A stretch of 64,000 nucleotides of DNA. It comes from Bugula neritina (Eukaryota; Bryozoa; Gymnolaemata; Cheilostomatida; Bugulidae). The notes below the pieces were generated by a model. The model was not told where the DNA came from, did no database searches, and worked only from the letters and a program-made list of their open reading frames with translations. The DNA lies in NCBI GenBank assembly GCA_964035545.1, contig OZ037767.1, positions 30,432,128-30,496,127 on the forward strand, written 5' to 3'. A program made the position numbers and the translations under genes. This document shows positions 60,241-64,000 of the stretch, one piece after another (the stretch's first letter is position 1; the number at the start of each line of letters is the position of its first letter).

Positions 60241-62109
60241 ATGTATAAGTATGATAGTATGATATAGAGCACTTAGTGTAAAGGTATTGCATAAAGCTGC
60301 ATGTTACTGTTTGTGAAGAGATTTTTTTTATTTGGCTTTTTCAAACTCTTTATAGGCTAATAATGTGTTATTGAATAAAATTTTTGCTCGGTAAACAGCT
60401 GGCCACAAAACTTAGCCTACAATTTGCTGCATAATAGAAACTCAACTATTTAGTGTTTAGTAGAGTGCTTTGCTGCGTGGGAAAATAATATTATTCTGAA
60501 TGCCTTGCCTTTGTAATTCAGTAGCATTCAATTAAATTATAGGTGAGCTCTGAAAATCAACTGAAGAGAAAATCTCACTGGCAATACAGAGGAACTGATA
60601 TATTGTTAGAGTGAAGTACAGTACCCAGCCCCACCTCCCAAACAACAAGGAAAAGTCTGCTGTTTCAACAAGAAAATTGACTTTCTGGGGTAACAATGCA
60701 TATGACTATACAGATGTAAGCCAAATGCGTCGTTGCGCCTGAAAGTTGATTATAAATTGCCACCCCATTAGGAGCGAAGTTTCAATAAGTAATACTAATT
60801 AATATTGTTTAGCAGATTTGTCGATGATAACTCCTTCACATGCACTAGCTGTTTTCTTATGTTTGATTATAAATTTCAGTACTGCAATATCTATTTAAGG
60901 ATGACTCCTTTGCATTTCTATTGTCTTGAAAAGTGAATCAGACTTTCATCAAATACATTGCTCATAGATATTAACTTAGTGTTGTATGTAAGAGATGATG
61001 AGAACAGACTGATGGTAGGATTATTTTATCCCCAACAGACTGAATACATCAACCTGGCAATCAGTTGCCAATAATAGTTTTGTATCACAGCTCTTCAAGT
61101 AAACTGATTTTTCCAGAGTTTTTTGAGTTGCATGTAAATATAAACTATTTTATTATTTGCTAAAATATTGGTAACAATACTGAACTTGTAAGCCAAAAAT
61201 ATTTCTTGAATTATTTTGCATATTTTGTGGTGTTGTTTTGACAGCAACTATAAAATGGTTATTTCAAATTCCTACGATTTCAGTTCTGTAGATATTATTT
61301 TTCTGTAGGTTTAGCATCAGCACAATTTGTTATCGATAAAGTAGCAAATACAACAATAAACTGACAGTAGAAAAACAGTAAACAATATGATGTATTCTGA
61401 TTACTTGCAGTTTGAACGGCCATTACAGGTAGCTCTGTTTAAGTTTTATTTTTATTTTTGCATTTCATACAAAAATAAAAATACAATAAAACAACATTGT
61501 CTGAAGGCTGTATTGTTAAATATAAAATACAGACACCAAGAGTGACTGAATAAATAAATATCAATTTAAAAAGTGCATTAGCAGAGAGCAAAAGCCCGGA
61601 CTGCTTTCCACCAAAAGTACATGGTCAATACCTAACAGCAGCAACTATATACAAATCATTCAACCTGCGAGAGATGTGGGGCTTTACACTTGACTAAACA
61701 AGGGAATAAATTACAGCATACTCTCACACCTGCATGTATTCAAACTAAATAGCACATTGTACATACAAATACTGCCAGCATAAATTCTATCTAGTTTCGT
61801 ATTTCTAAAAATAACTAGTCAAAAGAGAATCAGTAGAGTTGAGACATACACTAAGAGGTAAATAAAAGGAAATTCACCAATTTTCAAAAAGGTCTAGCTC
61901 GTGAGTTGTCTTCCCAAAGATACCGGATTATTTATTAGCACAGAACTTCATTAGTTCTATGAGTTATCCTCTCAACATAGACAGTAGAGTTCAGTGAATC
62001 AGACTGATCTCATGAGCCAATCATAAACCTGCTGACCAGATCTCAGACTAGAACAGCTTCTCTCAGTCTATCCAAAGCCCACCAATCACAAAACACGTCG
62101 CTTCACCTG
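60241..62109. other. Stretch after the orphan exon; TRMT10-like 3' flank
   Basis: No vitellogenin exon or other coding exon was found on the plus strand. TTTATT at 61931-61936 is a plausible reverse-strand AATAAA for the TRMT10-like gene, about 175 bases beyond its stop. Confidence 0.5.
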
Positions 62110-63417
62110 TCACCTGCTAACCTTTTTCTTCAGCGACTTGACAAGTTTCTGGTGGTGTGTAAAGGCCTTGGCGGAAACCTCTCTCAACTCGTTGATGTTC
62201 ATTCTTTTGCTCTGAGGAATTATCTTCTCCAGTGCGTCTGGCAAAGACATTGTACTGGCATAGTTCATTAGTAGGAACATGCGGTGATAGGGCACTGTCC
62301 CGCCACCCCGGTATCTGCAAAAGCAGACAAGATATGGAACTCGCGCTACACCATGACACAGCCTTAGCCAATGTGTGAGAGATACCAGTAAACTCTGAAG
62401 TTAACACATCTTATCAGCGCACCTGCAAGGCTACACTTAAAGATGTACATGAAACTAATGAACTGAGTCTAGTGGGAGCTGAGTCTAGAATCCTGACTAT
62501 ATGAACAACTTTAACATAAATGAAGCAGTATAGTTGAACAGATTGCGCGAGGTTAACAATGGTGACATAACTCTCAAGGTGGTTGTACTTACACGTGACA
62601 ACTCTCAAGGTGGTTGTACTTACATATGTTTAGGTGTCGGCAAACGGGCTGACCGAATCCCTTCGCGACGAGACTTGGCCGTCGTCTCACGGATAAACTC
62701 ACCACCCGTATCTGTCAACCCTGAAACCACACCAACACATTGCCATATGACATGAACAGAAGAATGATAACTCTCCCATTGTCTTACTTCAAGACTACCA
62801 AGTCATGGCAGAGCAGTGGTCAGTAGAGGGCTTTACTGATGAAAAACTTGCTTATTTAAAAATATGGGAAATCCTTAGCAGATAGGGAGGAGATATTTAG
62901 CAGATATTGAGCAGATAGGGAGGAGATATTGAGCAGATAGGGAGGAGATATTTAACAGATAAAGAACAAATCCCATATAGCGGTTGGCTGAGTAGACTTT
63001 TAGACTCCACAATTTGACTCATTTCTAATTTTGTAGAATAATAATGGAATCGCTGTGTCCCAACTTAGCCAGTAGTACTAATAACAAAAACAACTGGACA
63101 ACTTATTATAGATTACAAATAATAGTGTAAACTACATGGAAAATCAAGCATCTGTTAAAATTTGAAGTTAATATATTCATGAGCAGCACACGAACCGCCG
63201 ATAATGTAGACTGCCTCAGGATCTATCTCCTTCAGCCAGTTAGGAGATTCGGGGGAAAGATACACCAGCCTCTCTTTATCAAACACTTCTGTGTAGGACT
63301 TGGAGGTCATGTTGACAAAGTTGTGAGGGTTGATGTACTCAGGGCCCGTAGTGAGGGTGCGGCGGAGCGGGGAGTCTTCCGCTAGATTGCCTGACAACAT
63401 TACATTGAGAAATGGTA
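62110..63417 (-). CDS. TRMT10C: TRMT10-family tRNA (m1R9) methyltransferase, 3' part, TRMT10C-like
   Basis: Three exons in a single frame: 63196-63417, 62624-62720 and 62110-62314 (TGA at 62110-62112). The first gives NVMLSGNLAEDSPLRR, then KERLVYLSPESPNWLKEI and VYIIGG; the second continues LTDTGGEFIRETTAKSRREG and SARLP; the third has YHRMFLLMNYASTMSLPDAL. This is the SPOUT-fold core of the TRMT10 family, with the signature YL..DSPN....VYIIGG and the downstream LP...Y segment. The W/F-containing helix and EAL..(V/I)P..(K/R) ending most resemble TRMT10C, the mitochondrial RNase P subunit that methylates position 9 of tRNAs. The donor at 63195 (GTTCGT) is weak. The N-terminal exons are not identified and may lie beyond the window. 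Confidence 0.65.
62562..62623. repeat. Tandem duplication of about 30 bases spanning a splice donor
   Basis: GTGACA followed by ACTCTCAAGGTGGTTGTACT occurs twice in a row (62562-62594 and 62595-62623). The second copy contains the donor of the middle TRMT10-like exon, and the first copy repeats the same GTAAGT on the minus strand inside the intron. Confidence 0.85.
62876..62962. repeat. Short tandem repeat, unit about 25 bases
   Basis: Imperfect copies of AGCAGATAGGGAGGAGATAT, three to four in a row, in the intron between the TRMT10-like exons. Confidence 0.85.
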
Positions 63418-63436
63418 CTGCGAGATTAGTGGAATG

Positions 63437-63506
63437 CACAGAGTATATGGAGTACACAGAGTATATAAAGTACACAGAGTATATAGTATACACAGAGTAT
63501 ATACAG
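63437..63506. repeat. Short tandem repeat of TACACAGAGTATAT words
   Basis: Four to five imperfect copies just upstream of the first recognised TRMT10-like exon. They produce a spurious Tyr/Ser/Val-rich open frame on the minus strand. Confidence 0.85.
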
Positions 63507-64000
63507 GGGAATAACACTGCGACAATGGCAGCATGCAGTAGAAGTTGTTTTCCCATGACAAAGCTTGGAGAACACTTCATAGTAAACAGCTTTAAACTAC
63601 GGACCGTAGAGACTGCCACCAGCTTAGTACATGGGGACATGTGGCAATGCCACCATCAGTGAGATAGACGCCCTTTAGGTGCTATAATAAATGTTCATAC
63701 TGGAAACCCTATCTAGTTGAAATGTTTGAGCTAACGGTGTAGCATGCATGTAAATATTAATTTTTACACATGCGAAGGCATTAAATTTTGACACTTTCTG
63801 AAATGATTCTCCTTCCCATGTATTGCTGTGGTAAACTTGCAATAGCTCTTCGCTCATGACTAGTAAAGCGAGTACAGTTAGCAAAATGAAAAATGTAAGT
63901 AGGAAAACATGAGTATACTTCAGGTAAAAATAGGCGAGGAGAAGTTATGAAGGCAGGCTGGGAGAGACGTGTAGGTGGATTGGAAGAGTAGAGGTGGGTG
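63507..64000. other. Right-edge stretch, no gene recognised
   Basis: It should hold either 5' exons or an intron of the TRMT10-like gene. I could not identify an exon with confidence. Confidence 0.4.

Noticed and set aside
60224-62109. A complete plus-strand vitellogenin gene continuing from the orphan exon
   Set aside because: No segment resembles exons 2-28, and the TRMT10-like gene on the opposite strand follows within 2 kb.
63418-63640. Upstream extension of the TRMT10-like frame as one long exon
   Set aside because: The frame runs through a TACACAGAGTATAT tandem repeat and does not resemble the family N-terminus; a CTCGCAG acceptor at 63418-63424 fits better.

Overview
The window is animal nuclear DNA: AT-rich (by eye roughly two thirds A+T), with many short exons joined by consistent GT-AG introns of about 80-800 bases, microsatellites and several transposon families. 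An invertebrate is most likely and a spiralian such as a mollusc is my guess, but nothing here fixes the species.

It is dominated by a cluster of vitellogenin genes (large lipid transfer protein family, yolk precursors). Four complete genes lie head to tail on the minus strand: Vtg-1 (4033-13584, 27 exons, 1635 codons), Vtg-2 (18874-27659, 27 exons, 1635 codons), Vtg-3 (31580-40187, 27 exons, 1634 codons) and the more divergent Vtg-4 (44594-54361, 28 exons, 1644 codons). I placed every exon boundary by hand and the summed exon lengths keep one open frame in each gene. Each protein has a signal peptide, an N-terminal lipid-transport module, a DUF1943-like middle and a C-terminal von Willebrand type D region with a CGxC motif. 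None has a serine-rich phosvitin tract. At the left edge (1-425, plus strand) are the last two exons of a fifth gene, which faces Vtg-1 tail to tail.

The intergenic stretches downstream of Vtg-2 and Vtg-3 are themselves homologous, so the repeat unit is gene plus spacer (about 13 kb). Comparing paralogues exposes clean insertions: a TA-flanked inverted-repeat element in a Vtg-1 intron, a hAT-type MITE with an 8-base target duplication, a tRNA-derived SINE-like insert with a 10-base duplication, and a truncated Penelope-like element whose inverted arms carry hammerhead-ribozyme-like motifs.

The oddest feature is at 60101-60240. It is a nearly exact copy of the Vtg core promoter, 5' UTR, signal-peptide exon and splice donor, on the plus strand, with no recognisable vitellogenin exon after it. 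The same short cassette is almost identical in all four complete genes, although their coding bodies, introns and distal promoters have diverged.

To the right is an uncharacterised small three-exon gene candidate (55192-56460, minus), a 33-base minisatellite (58232-58577) and the 3' part of a TRMT10-family tRNA methyltransferase gene, most like mitochondrial TRMT10C (62110-63417, minus).
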